Source of the DNA: Cycas panzhihuaensis
Lineage: Eukaryota > Cycadophyta
Assembly: GCA_023213395.1 (NCBI GenBank)
Contig: CM041465.1
Coordinates: 51,839,741 to 51,903,740, forward strand
Reading direction: 5' to 3'
DNA length: 64,000 bases
Below, one piece after another: positions 1 through 9,045 of this stretch. The notes below the pieces were generated by a model. It was given only the letters and a program-made list of their open reading frames with translations, was not told where the DNA came from and did no database searches. A program made the position numbers and the translations under genes. Each line of letters starts with the position of its first letter. The stretch's first letter is position 1.

Positions 1-1
1 G

Positions 2-1012
2 AGGTGCTTAGCGTTGGAGGCCATTGAGATCCAAGCCAGACTCAAGAAACCTCCCAAGCCCTCACAACGTCGTGAGGCACCTCCCCCAGCGAAGGAAACC
101 AAACCTTCACAGCCTGCCAGGTCTACCTCTCATCTGATTGAGAGGACCTTAGACTCTCTTACCTCCGCTATTCACTCATTCGAGCGCACGATGAAGGAGC
201 TTAAACTCCAGCCCCCTTCATCGCTGACCTCCCATAAACCAGTTCAACAAGCTTCTCGTATGGTACCCCCCAATGGGGATAACACCCAACCTTCTCAAGC
301 AAGGAGGATCGATCATCCCCTTGAGAAGAGGTGGTATTCCATCTACGAGGAGTGCTTCCACGATGATTTACGTTGTTGGGTGCAACACCCATGTGACGCC
401 CCGCCGCACGATTCGTCCCCTAGGCGGGCATCGAAGCCTAACCTCAATCAACCTATCCATAGAGACCTGTTCCCCAAACATGGGGAACATGGTCGTGATG
501 TTCAACAAAGGAACAATCAGAATTAGGAAAGATCCCCTGATTCTCGCCCTTTGCATGGTAGAGGGAAGGGTGTGCAAAGACCATCTTCCTCTTCGCGCTC
601 CCCTGACCGCCGTGCTCCATCACTTTCGTGGTCCCGTAACAAGGGAAAGAAGGTGATCCAAATGCTTGAGACCACTCCCCTTTATGCGTTGACCCGGTCT
701 CAAGCCGCAAAGGAGGCAATAGGCACATCCGCGTCTACCTTGCAACTCGATCCTCCTCTGGAAGCCGTTCCTCCAGAGATTCCTGCACTTCCCAAGAGCA
801 TTCCCATCCACCCTGGTAGATTCGACTTTAGGAGAGCCCTTACCCAACCCACAGGAAGGGGTAAGCCCTTCTCCGTAGTCAAAGATCTTCTCACCATGGT
901 TGCCGGGATGTCCATCATGGATGTCTTGAGAAGTTGCCCTGAGCAACGAATGCTCCTCTTGGAAGCTCTAGGATCGAATGACACCTATGTTCACGCCTTG
1001 GGTACAACCTAA
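2..1012 (+). pseudogene. gag: GyA gag, C-terminal half (broken)
   Basis: This is the C-terminal part of a Ty3/gypsy capsid/nucleocapsid protein. The frame is open from base 2, is cut by a TAG at 524-526, and continues in the same frame to a TAA at 1,010-1,012, after which the protease follows still in frame. It is proline, serine and arginine rich. Around residues 105-120 it has a degenerate zinc finger: the sister copy in GyB reads CSIHGECFHDDARC (CX2HX4HX4C), while here the first Cys and His are both Tyr. An Arg/Ser-rich stretch follows (RSPDRRAPS). The N-terminal capsid region is before the window. The copy is not functional because of the stops. Confidence 0.8.
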
Positions 1013-1648
1013 AGTTGTAAACTCGTCATCTCTTTCGATCCCAGAGATCTTCCCACGTCTAGTGGAAGGGAATGCCAGTGGAACTTCCCTTTTACCATTA
1101 CCATAGATACTCCTGATTGCATGTTGCAAAGAACCGTCATAGATAATGGTTCTTCCGTCAATGCCATGCCGTTGCGCCTCATGCAAGAGCTTGGCATTTC
1201 CGCTTTGGAACCTATTATATGGCGTTGTCAGGGTTATAACAGTAGCAAGAAGACTCCCTTGGGATCTGTCTCGATACCTCTTACTCTCGAGGATAAGACT
1301 GTCGTTATTGACATCATCATCCTCGATGTTGATGTTGATTACAACCTACTTCTGGGTCGACCATGGCTTGACCAAATAGGAGCCATGTGTTCCACCCATT
1401 GGGGGCAACTTAAATTTGTCCATAATGGGCAAATGAAAGTCGTCTCCCGCGAGCGATCACTCATTAAACAAACTAGGCCTTCTACTCAGGCGAGCCATGG
1501 CCATACGAAGGGAAACAAATGCCCTTCCGATCATGTCTCGACTTGCTCCATCGAAATCCCTGATTCTTCTTACCGTGAAGAAGATCCCGTATCTTCTTCC
1601 TCTAACTTAACGCGTTTCGCCCCCATTGGTGTCGGAAGCTATGGGTAC
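1013..1648 (+). pseudogene. GyA aspartic protease, truncated by the GyB insertion
   Basis: Retroviral-type aspartic protease that would process the gag-pol polyprotein. The active-site loop is VIDNGSSVNAMP, with Asn where most families have Ser, Thr or Gly (DSG/DTG/DGG); GyB has the same DNGSS, so this is a family trait and not a mutation. The flap-distal motif DYNLLLGRPWL is present. The frame is shared with gag, with no frameshift between them. It ends after GSYGY, where the GyB LTR begins directly after the GGTAC target site. The matching continuation resumes at 11,571. Confidence 0.85.
1644..1648. repeat. Target-site duplication, left, GyB
   Basis: The sequence GGTAC stands directly before the TG of the GyB 5' LTR and is repeated directly after the CA of its 3' LTR. 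Five bases is the usual duplication size for Ty3/gypsy integrase. Confidence 0.93.
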
Positions 1649-2177
1649 TGTTTCCCGGCTATCGGGAATGGACTTGCGACACATCGACACAGGTTTGTGT
1701 AGGTATATGCCTTTACTTTGCTTACTTATGATCGTTGCAGTAATTGGGAATGGTTTGATTGACATGTGCCTGTCCATATGCACCTGTTTGATTGCTTGTT
1801 CATTATGCATGCCTAACTCAAGACCTTTTAGCCTATGACGACTCACAATGGGCATTCATCGTGAATCGACACCCGTATGGCGACAACCACCCACGACGTC
1901 TCCATGGTCTTTCGGGATGCTTTTGCCACTGTTTATGCGTGTTACCGGCCGCTTATGTTGCAAACCCTTTCTAAGCTGGTTTAACCCTTGGTTAGGTCTT
2001 TTGCACCGCTTGAGCACATGCCCATGACCTAAAACCGCTCTTGACTAATGTATTTTGAGTTTAACTTATGATTTTACCTTAAAGACACGATTTCTTACTT
2101 TAATTTTCTGCTTTTTGTTTCGGTCTGCATCATGCAAATTGCTTGCATCTGGAGTTTCAGGCGGTACCAGGCATCAT

Positions 2178-2207
2178 GATAAACTTAGCTGCACCGCTAA
2201 GTTTATC
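2178..2207. repeat. Perfect 12 bp hairpin in GyB 5' LTR
   Basis: GATAAACTTAGC and GCTAAGTTTATC form a perfect 12 bp stem with a 6 base loop. Related, less perfect hairpins occur at the same place in the GyB 3' LTR (about 9,575-9,610) and the GyA LTR (about 20,092-20,145). Confidence 0.8.
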
Positions 2208-2305
2208 GCGCAGACGATCGCTTAAAATTTAAAAGAGAAACCACGCGATGGGCCGCGATTTTTCAAGGACCGCGTGGCTCTAATCAGTTGGAGGCGCTCG
2301 AGGGC

Positions 2306-2339
2306 CCCCAACGTTCACTGCTTCACTCGAGACATAAAA
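2306..2339 (+). promoter_or_regulatory. Putative LTR promoter (box plus TATA-like element)
   Basis: The box CCCCAACGTTCAC lies about 16-30 bases before ATAAAA at 2,334-2,339. The same pair occurs in the GyB 3' LTR (about 9,698-9,733) and, with ATAAAG, in the GyA LTR (20,247-20,282). Conservation in the more diverged GyA copy supports a promoter. The transcription start itself cannot be seen. Confidence 0.5.
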
Positions 2340-3586
2340 CCATTTTTTTCATTCATTGGCATCATTATTCACCTCACTTTTCAAGTTTCCTAGAGCATTT
2401 TCTTCACAAAGAGACAAAGAACAAAAACAGTGAGAAGAGACATCCTCCTACAAATTGTGGATCGTGAGGTACAAAGGGTCGCTATCTTTGAGTTGCGGGC
2501 CATTCTTGCCCCTCACAGACTCTGTTCTAAGCACTCTTCCTCTTCATACATTCTCAAGGCTTTCAAGAGGATTTTCATCAAGAAAGACCATCGCAAGGAG
2601 CCATTTCAAGCTTTTGACTTGCATGAGGTTCCACTACCTTATTCTCTTGCAAGGGACATGCAACAACACCTCATAGGCATTGGTTGGACATTGTACCAAG
2701 CTTCCAAGGACCTACATGCTCTCATTTCTCATCATTGGAGGTATTTGGTGTCCCTTGTTAAGTGCTTTTTGCTTATTTCTTCATTGCTTACTTGCAAATC
2801 TTTTCCTCTCTTTGTGCATGTATTTCCTTGAGTTTCCCTTGATCATTTGATGCAAATAATCAGAAGTAGCGGTTGTGGCCCATTGGAGTGTTGCCCTAGG
2901 CTAGGCCTAGTTTCTCACTTGTCCCCTAAACCCATCCTTTTCCTCCAACCCTTCTCTTTCGCCATTTCTTGGGCAATAGGCATAAAGGGTTACACGAGGG
3001 TTAGAGGGAGATAAGTGAGGTTCCGTCCCCGATCAGTCCTACTCCCCAAGGGTTCCGTCCCTTATCCTCTCCCCTTTATCTCCCGCTTTTGTTTAGGAAA
3101 GCAGGGGCTAGAAGCTTTGGAGAGTCGGTTTGAATACCCGTCTTGGTATAGGCTATCCGTTGCTACGACCCGTCTGTTACATGCTAGCATCGCTTCCCTT
3201 ATATCTGTGGAGACCTCTCGTGGGTGAGTTAGCCATCCCAGGCTACACTCAATCCCGCTTAGTGCGTTGGTGGTGTATGTCGATTGCATATGTGTCGTGT
3301 GACTTCGTTTCCTTTCATTGCATGTTAGTGCCTAACCGTATCTTCCTAGCTTAGTTTATTTTACTTGCGGCACATATATACATACCTTTTTGTATCTCGT
3401 AGCCTCTCTCTCGAGAGGAAGGTATTCTGCTTATTTGCTTGCAGGAGCGTTCGGAACAAAGGGGCGCATAGGGTGGGCAGATTCTTGGGTCGGCAGCTTG
3501 TTTGATACGTTCTCCCTTTTGTTTGTGTCGCTTTGAGCTTTATTATTCTATCGTTTCAGTTTAGTTAGTGTTTATTTGCTTTCGGG

Positions 3587-3594
3587 AGGTAAGT
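3587..3594 (+). promoter_or_regulatory. Conserved splice-donor-like AG|GTAAGT in LTR
   Basis: AGGTAAGT is a perfect plant 5' splice consensus. It is kept at the matching place in the GyB 3' LTR (GT at 10,981) and the GyA LTR (GT at 21,524), and as GGTAAATAAG in the old GyH LTR (about 23,042). It may allow splicing of the long leader RNA. Function is inferred. Confidence 0.4.
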
Positions 3595-4184
3595 GATCCC
3601 CATCACCGCTTACAACCGACGTCGCATACGAGGAGGACGACGGGAGGAAGCGCAACCGTGGACGGACGCCTGCGTCCCAGCCCAACCGCCGGATCCAGGT
3701 ATTCTCGCTCACCTTCCATACCCTTTTTCGTGCTCTTACGTTTCTTTACACTTGCTTTAGTAGTTAAAGAACATAAGAAAAAGGGAAGAAATAACTATTT
3801 AGTTTGTACTTGCTCTTTACTCTGCATTTACTTTACTTGTACATTTCTTTGCTATACCCGTATTATGGTATTTGAGATCCCTGTGGCCGATCCCTCCTTA
3901 GCCGCTCTTGCATATATTTTACGTGACACGTTCGGTTGGTTGCCCCCTTAGCTTTCTCATTGCCTTGAGAAGTAGCGGCGTCAGTTTCCTTTTCCCTTCC
4001 CGCCATCCAAGGGTAGGAGGGTCTCGCCTTGCGGCTACACAGAAGCAACCAGCACCTTGCGATCCGTGCAGCGCTCGGCGCCACGGGCGTCCGCGGTATG
4101 ATCCTCGTTCTTTAGCCTATTAGCCACGTGGTTTTGTGTCCTTCCCGCTGGCGTTGGATCATTGCCCGTGGAGAGCGTTTCACC

Positions 4185-4192
4185 TGGCGACC
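4185..4192 (+). other. Candidate primer-binding site of GyB
   Basis: TGGCGACC begins two bases after the LTR end, the usual place for a tRNA primer site, and its TGG start fits a tRNA CCA end. The match is too short and degraded to name the tRNA. Confidence 0.45.
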
Positions 4193-5349
4193 ATCTTTGA
4201 GGGCGCGATAAGGGAGCTAGATCCGCTTCCCCTTCGTGTTGGTGCTCTTGCCTTTAGGTAGGCTCGCATTTTGCGTTTTGAGTTGGGCAACCCCCAACGG
4301 GTTTGCAGTGCTTTCCTTCCTTTTCCTTTTCGCTTTTCTTACAACGCTCATGCGGGCGTTGCATGCGACGTTCTCGCGCGCTTGCGGGTTTGCCGCCGTT
4401 GTTAGAAGACCAATCGTCGCGTTTCATTCCATCGTCGAGCCCCGTTTCGGCAATGGAAGGATACCCGTCCGATTGGGCCTACCATGCCATGACTTCGGGA
4501 ACTCATGAGTTCCTTCGTCTGCTCCGGAATCCACCGTGAGGGCGAGGATTCCATCTATTACCACGATGACCATTTTCACCCGAAGATTTTGAGCCTTCCA
4601 CTCATGCAGCGGCAGGCCCGGCTACGCGTGCGACCCGCCACCCCACTGGCGAGCCTTACGAGGCGCCTGAGGTCCCTACCTTCAAGTCCCTTGACCTCGT
4701 ATGGCTATGAGGATACCCCTCCGCCGACGCGGTCGGCGCTTGGCCAGTACTTTCGAGCGGTTCGCCAACCGCCTCCTAGATGGTTAACGGAGATGCTACG
4801 CATAGCGTGGCGTCTTCCTCATCCATGCCCACGTCATCTCTGACGGTTGATACGTCGCGCACACACGTCCTATCTGCGTGTCTACCCGGCTCCTAAGGCG
4901 AGTGTTGCGTTTGGATTCTAGTCGTGGTCCCACTTCCTCGGGGCTCGCGGCTCATCTTTCCTCAACTCGGGGTTAGTATGCCTTGCTCAAACCAAGCGCC
5001 GTGCCCGCACCGACGTGGCGCGCGCGCGTTTCCTAGTAAACCTCGAGGCCTGTAGCGCCATGCCTTGACCATGTAGGACCCACTCCTCATTATGTCAGGA
5101 ACGGTTGGTGGTCCTTCTCTTTCGTGCCCCAGGCTACACGTCACCACCTTGGGGGCGGGCAAGGAAACCACCTCACATGTCATGGAGTGGACCCGTTGCA
5201 CCCATATGGGGTCGCGCCACCCTACGGGTGGCCCATATGGGCAAACCCGGTCCCTCACCCCCTGCTTCCGACGGTAGCGACTCCTGCTGCTGCGGCGGCC
5301 TGAGGAGCGCCTCCTTCCGAACATCTACCGCAGCCCCTTCCCACAAGGG
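4193..5349 (+). other. GyB leader, no gene recognised
   Basis: This GC-richer stretch lies between the primer site and the first recognisable gag residues. Frames in it are short and mutually overlapping, and I see no conserved motif. It probably holds the untranslated leader and the decayed start of gag. Confidence 0.5.
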
Positions 5350-6980
5350 GTGTTTCCTCAAGGAGGGATGGGACGACACCCCATCCGTTCCTTTGCTTGG
5401 GTTGTCGATCCCTTAGCCCAGGCAAGGACACGTCCTTTCATGGACTATAGGTCGACGCCCTTGTCTGTTGAGGCGTTGAGGACTAACTTGCCGCCTCATC
5501 CTCCTGAAGTCCCCAAATTTGATGGGACTTCGTCGCGAGACCCAACCGAACATGTGCGCAGCCTTTCCATGGCGTCCATCGACTATTGGGCCTCGACCAC
5601 ATCTTGATGAAGCTCTTCCGCGATCCTTGCAGGCGACGCCCTCAAGTGGTTCTCTGCCTTAGGCCCATTCGATCTCCTCGTTCCGGCGGCTAGTGGGCGA
5701 GTTCGTCAACTATTTTGGCGTGGCGCGCCCATTCGAGGCGGAATGAAGGCGCTTTGTCGCTCAAACAAGGTCACGATGAGATGAGCGTGACTTTGTGCGG
5801 CGCTTTCACGACCTCCTTCACTCCACCAAGGCCACATTGCACGAGGAGTTGAAGAGGATCTCTTTGTCAACGCACGCCACGAGGTGCATGTGGAAGTCCT
5901 CAAGATGGGGGCAACCACGTGTGACTCGCCATCTCGAGGTGTTTAGCTTTGGAGGCTATTGAGATCCAGCGGTCTCAAGAAACCTCCCAAGCCCTCGCAA
6001 CGCCGCGGCGCCTCCTCCAGCCGAAGGAGACCACACCTTCGCATCGCTAGGTCCACCTCTCATCCGACCGAGAGGACCCTAGATCCGCTTACCTCGCCAT
6101 TCGCTCATTCGGCGCACGATGAAGGAGTTAAAACTCCAACCTCCTTCATCACCTACCCCTCATAGACCCGTCCGGCCAGACTTCCGTGCGGCACTCCCCA
6201 AAGGGGCAACACCCGATCTTCTCAAGCAGGAGGACCGATCCTCCCTTGAGAAGAGGTGGTGTTCCATCCACGGGGAGTGTTTCCATGACGATGCGCGTTG
6301 CCGGGCACAGCACCCACGCGACTCGTCCCCCAGGCGAGCGTCGAGGCCTAATCTCGATCAGCCCATTTATAGAGACCCGTTCCCCAAACATGGGGAACGT
6401 GGCCGCGATGTTCAACAAAGAAACAACCGGAACCGGGACAAGTCTCCCGATCCCCGCCCCTCGCATGGTAGAGGGAAGGGTGTGCGAAGGTCACCTTCCC
6501 CTTCGCGCTCCCCTGACCGCCGTGCTCCATCACCTTCGCGGTCCCGCTACAAGGGAAAGAAGGTTGTCCAATTGCTTGAGACCACTCCGTTATATGCCTT
6601 AACTTGGGTCCCAAAGCGCTAAAGGCGGTGGTGCCTCCTCATCCACATCTCACCTTGGTCCTCCTCCGGAGGCCGTTCCTCCGGAGATTGCCGCGCTTCC
6701 CAAGACTATTCGTCAGGCCGGTGGGATTCGACTTTAGAAGGGCGCCACCCAACCCACGGGGAAGGGTAAACCCTTTTCTATTGTTGGAGCTCTATCTGAG
6801 TCATTGCGGGAATGTCCTTGATGGACGTCTTGAGAAGGCGCCACGAGCAACGTGCTCTTCTTCTTGAAGCTCTTGGTCAACAAGGCGCTTCCATCCATGC
6901 GATAGGTGCTACCTCCCATGGACCACTGTCATCTCATTTGATCCTAGAGATCTCCCATCTCCCGGCAAGCGGAGAAGCTT
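5350..6980 (+). pseudogene. gag: GyB gag (several frameshifts)
   Basis: Retrotransposon gag. The start of the recognisable capsid region reads RPFMDYRSTPLSVEALR and VPKFDGTSSRDPTEHV, the latter a common gag motif. It continues with a capsid segment (GDALKWFSALGPFDLL) and the zinc finger CSIHGECFHDDARC (about 6,270-6,312), a CX2HX4HX4C finger, then an Arg/Ser-rich tail (RSPDRRAPSPSRSRYKGKK). The frame shifts at least four times between 5,600 and 6,900. Many shifts sit where GyA has a few extra bases in CG-rich sequence, so some could be consensus errors rather than true mutations. Confidence 0.82.
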
Positions 6981-7540
6981 TTGCATTACCCGCTCGTCAT
7001 TACCATTGACACTCCCGATTGTATCGTAAAGAGGACCATTGTAGATAATGGCTCCTCGGTTAGCTATGCTGTGCGTATGCTCAAGGAGCTAGGCATAGTA
7101 GCTCTTGAGTCATCCCTTGGAAATGCCAAGGGTATGATGGGGCGAGAAGTCCCTCCTGGGGCGATCTCCCTATCCCTCACCTTAGGAGGGAAAACCGTTT
7201 CTGTCGAGTTCTTTGTACTCGGCGTCGATGTGAGTACAACCTCTTGTTGGTGACCATGGCTCGACCCGGATGGGAGCGATGCGCTCCCACGCATTGGGGC
7301 AACTTAAATTTGTCCATGAAGGACAAGTTAAAGTTGTCGCCCGTGAGCCAATCTTAGTCTCACACCTCTCATCCGGCCTGCCAAGTTGTTTCGATGATGA
7401 AGATAGTGATCCCGAGGAGGTTACCCCTTAGTGGGACCTTTGTTTCAGGAGACCGACCTTCATCGATCGAGCCTATGCCTGCGTCATGAGCCAAACCTAG
7501 TTAGGTTTGCCCCTATTGGTGTAGGTGGTTACGGTTACTT
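6981..7540 (+). pseudogene. GyB aspartic protease (frameshifted)
   Basis: It shares VITIDTPDC, IVDNGSSV and LGIVALES with the GyA protease; the LLGRPWL motif is present only after a frameshift near 7,240. It ends at FAPIGVGGYGYLA near 7,545. GyA was cut by the GyB insertion at the equivalent of this very point, which lets the two copies be read against each other. It would be a gag-pol processing enzyme, dead here. Confidence 0.8.
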
Positions 7541-8003
7541 AGCGCCATGAGTGATTTTGATTCGGATGGCGAGGGCTATGGGCCCTCTCCTCGACGTGTC
7601 ACCACTGGTTTCATGAGCACCTGGGGAATATCTCAATCGGATATTCCCGCTCTTCCTCATTCTACATTGGCTCCGTGCCGGTCTTAAACCGACCATTTAT
7701 CTTACTTTCTCGACCCCCGGCGATTTCACGTAGGCGCCCGTCGCCGACGAGCCACTCGTGAGGCACTTCTTCTTCACGTTCTAGATCCTTACCTCGGACT
7801 AGAGCCACTCCTACTCGGATGCAACCTTGCCACGCGGTCCGTGTGCCAAGTCTGTTGCACTCATCCGGTTCCACCATAGCAAGTTCTTGGTAGACCTAGC
7901 CACCTTTGGACCTACTCTTCGTCACCTATCTCCTACCTGCGTGTGACTACCCCTACCTTTATGGGGTCTAGGCACACCTCTTCCTCTCCTCGCTCCATAG
8001 CAG
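7541..8003 (+). other. GyB linker, remnant between protease and 3' repeats
   Basis: The first part encodes a short acidic linker like that at 11,576-11,640 in GyA. The rest has no clear match to RT, RNase H or integrase. The whole pol core has been lost between here and the tandem repeats. No gene is seen. Confidence 0.6.
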
Positions 8004-8258
8004 GCCTAAACTACCATTTTAAATTGTTCCCATTCCTCCCAACCACGGGTGGAATGGCAATTTAAGATGGATCCGCGCCCGCATGCGAGCCTAAACTACC
8101 ATTTTAGATTGTTCCCATTCCTCCCAACCACGGGTGGAATGGCAATTTGAGATGGATTCTTGCTCCGAAACGAGCCTAAACTACCATTTTGAATTGTCCC
8201 CATTCCTCCTAACTGCGGGTTGAATGGCAATTTAAGGTGGATTTTTCTTCGATTTGCT
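8004..8258 (+). repeat. Three 85 bp tandem repeats starting GCCTAAACTACC
   Basis: Units begin at 8,004, 8,089 and 8,174, exactly 85 bases apart, each with GCCTAAACTACCATTTT near its start and GGAATGGCAATTT towards its end. GyA has a single unit at 14,950-15,034 directly after integrase. Related boxes occur in GyD and GyL. Confidence 0.92.
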
Positions 8259-9045
8259 TCCAGGTTCCTCCTGCGGAACCCGTTCCCATGAGCTATTGGG
8301 AACCTCTGTCTTCCTATTTTGGGCATTCCCCAAATTAGACGGCCATGGAGTATCGTTACTCCCCTTTTCATGCTTGTCGTTTCCTTTGCACATTCCGCTA
8401 TGCTCCCTCGTGGACATGTATGTCGCCCCATCCTCTAACCTCACACCTCTCGATCGCCTCTACTTACGGTGGATGTGTGTGCTCCTGTTAGACATATGGC
8501 CATACATGGAAGGAAACACCTGCATACTTTCAATAAGATATCTACAACAAAAATCTGCATATCTACACATTTGCATTTCTAAAACAAACAAATATTTACA
8601 GCATATTTACATTTACAACATACAAAAATCATTCATTTACAAAATAAATCATACATGCTACATCTATCATACATGATACACACCATTTCATGTGGAGGCT
8701 TGTCGGCGGCCGTGCCCAAGTCTCCGGTTCTTTGTCGATTAGATATGCTTGCCTGTTTCTTTGGATGCCGCTACTTCATATTGCACCTTAGTAGCAGGGC
8801 ATCCGTCCTTCTTGCTTACTTCAGTTTCCGCTCGATGTTTAGACGACGCGTAGGCAGCCCCTACGTTGTCCTCGTCTCCGTCGCCCTCGTCCACGCGTTC
8901 CGCCACGACACTTGCCTACACCCTTGGGTCACGTGCTGCTCTTGATCGCTCTTATATATATATATGCATGTGCTACTCATGTTTCTTGATTGTCAGCATT
9001 CGCCATCACATTACGCTTACGGCGGTGAGGCTCTGCGCGAGGCGA
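8259..9045 (+). other. GyB 3' untranslated region
   Basis: Bases 8,259-8,690 match 15,035-15,415 of GyA (after integrase). Bases 8,700-9,045 match 19,200-19,590 of GyA (just before its 3' LTR). The PMD gene and second RNase H that lie between these two stretches in GyA are missing. A short TA run is at about 8,951-8,964, where GyA has a long one. No gene is seen. Confidence 0.75.

Larger units (their letters stand above)
1649..4182 (+). repeat. GyB 5' LTR (2,534 bp)
   Basis: It begins TGTTTCCCGGCTATCGGG and ends GAGAGCGTTTCA. It aligns end to end with 9,046-11,570 and, more divergently, with the GyA 3' LTR. In order it holds a hairpin region (2,178-2,277), a conserved CCCCAACGTTCAC box, a TATA-like element near 2,334, a long transcribed region, and a conserved GAGGTAAGT. 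Small open frames inside it are not conserved in the GyA LTR, so it is treated as non-coding. Confidence 0.92.

Noticed and set aside
2430-2831. 133-codon open frame in the GyB 5' LTR, with a similar one at 9,648-10,073
   Set aside because: The two are alike only because the LTRs are nearly identical DNA. The frame is not kept in the GyA LTR and shows no protein motif.
4962-5324. 120-codon minus-strand frame rich in Arg in the GyB leader
   Set aside because: It is a frame through GC-rich leader DNA, overlapping two plus-strand frames of equal length, with no motif.
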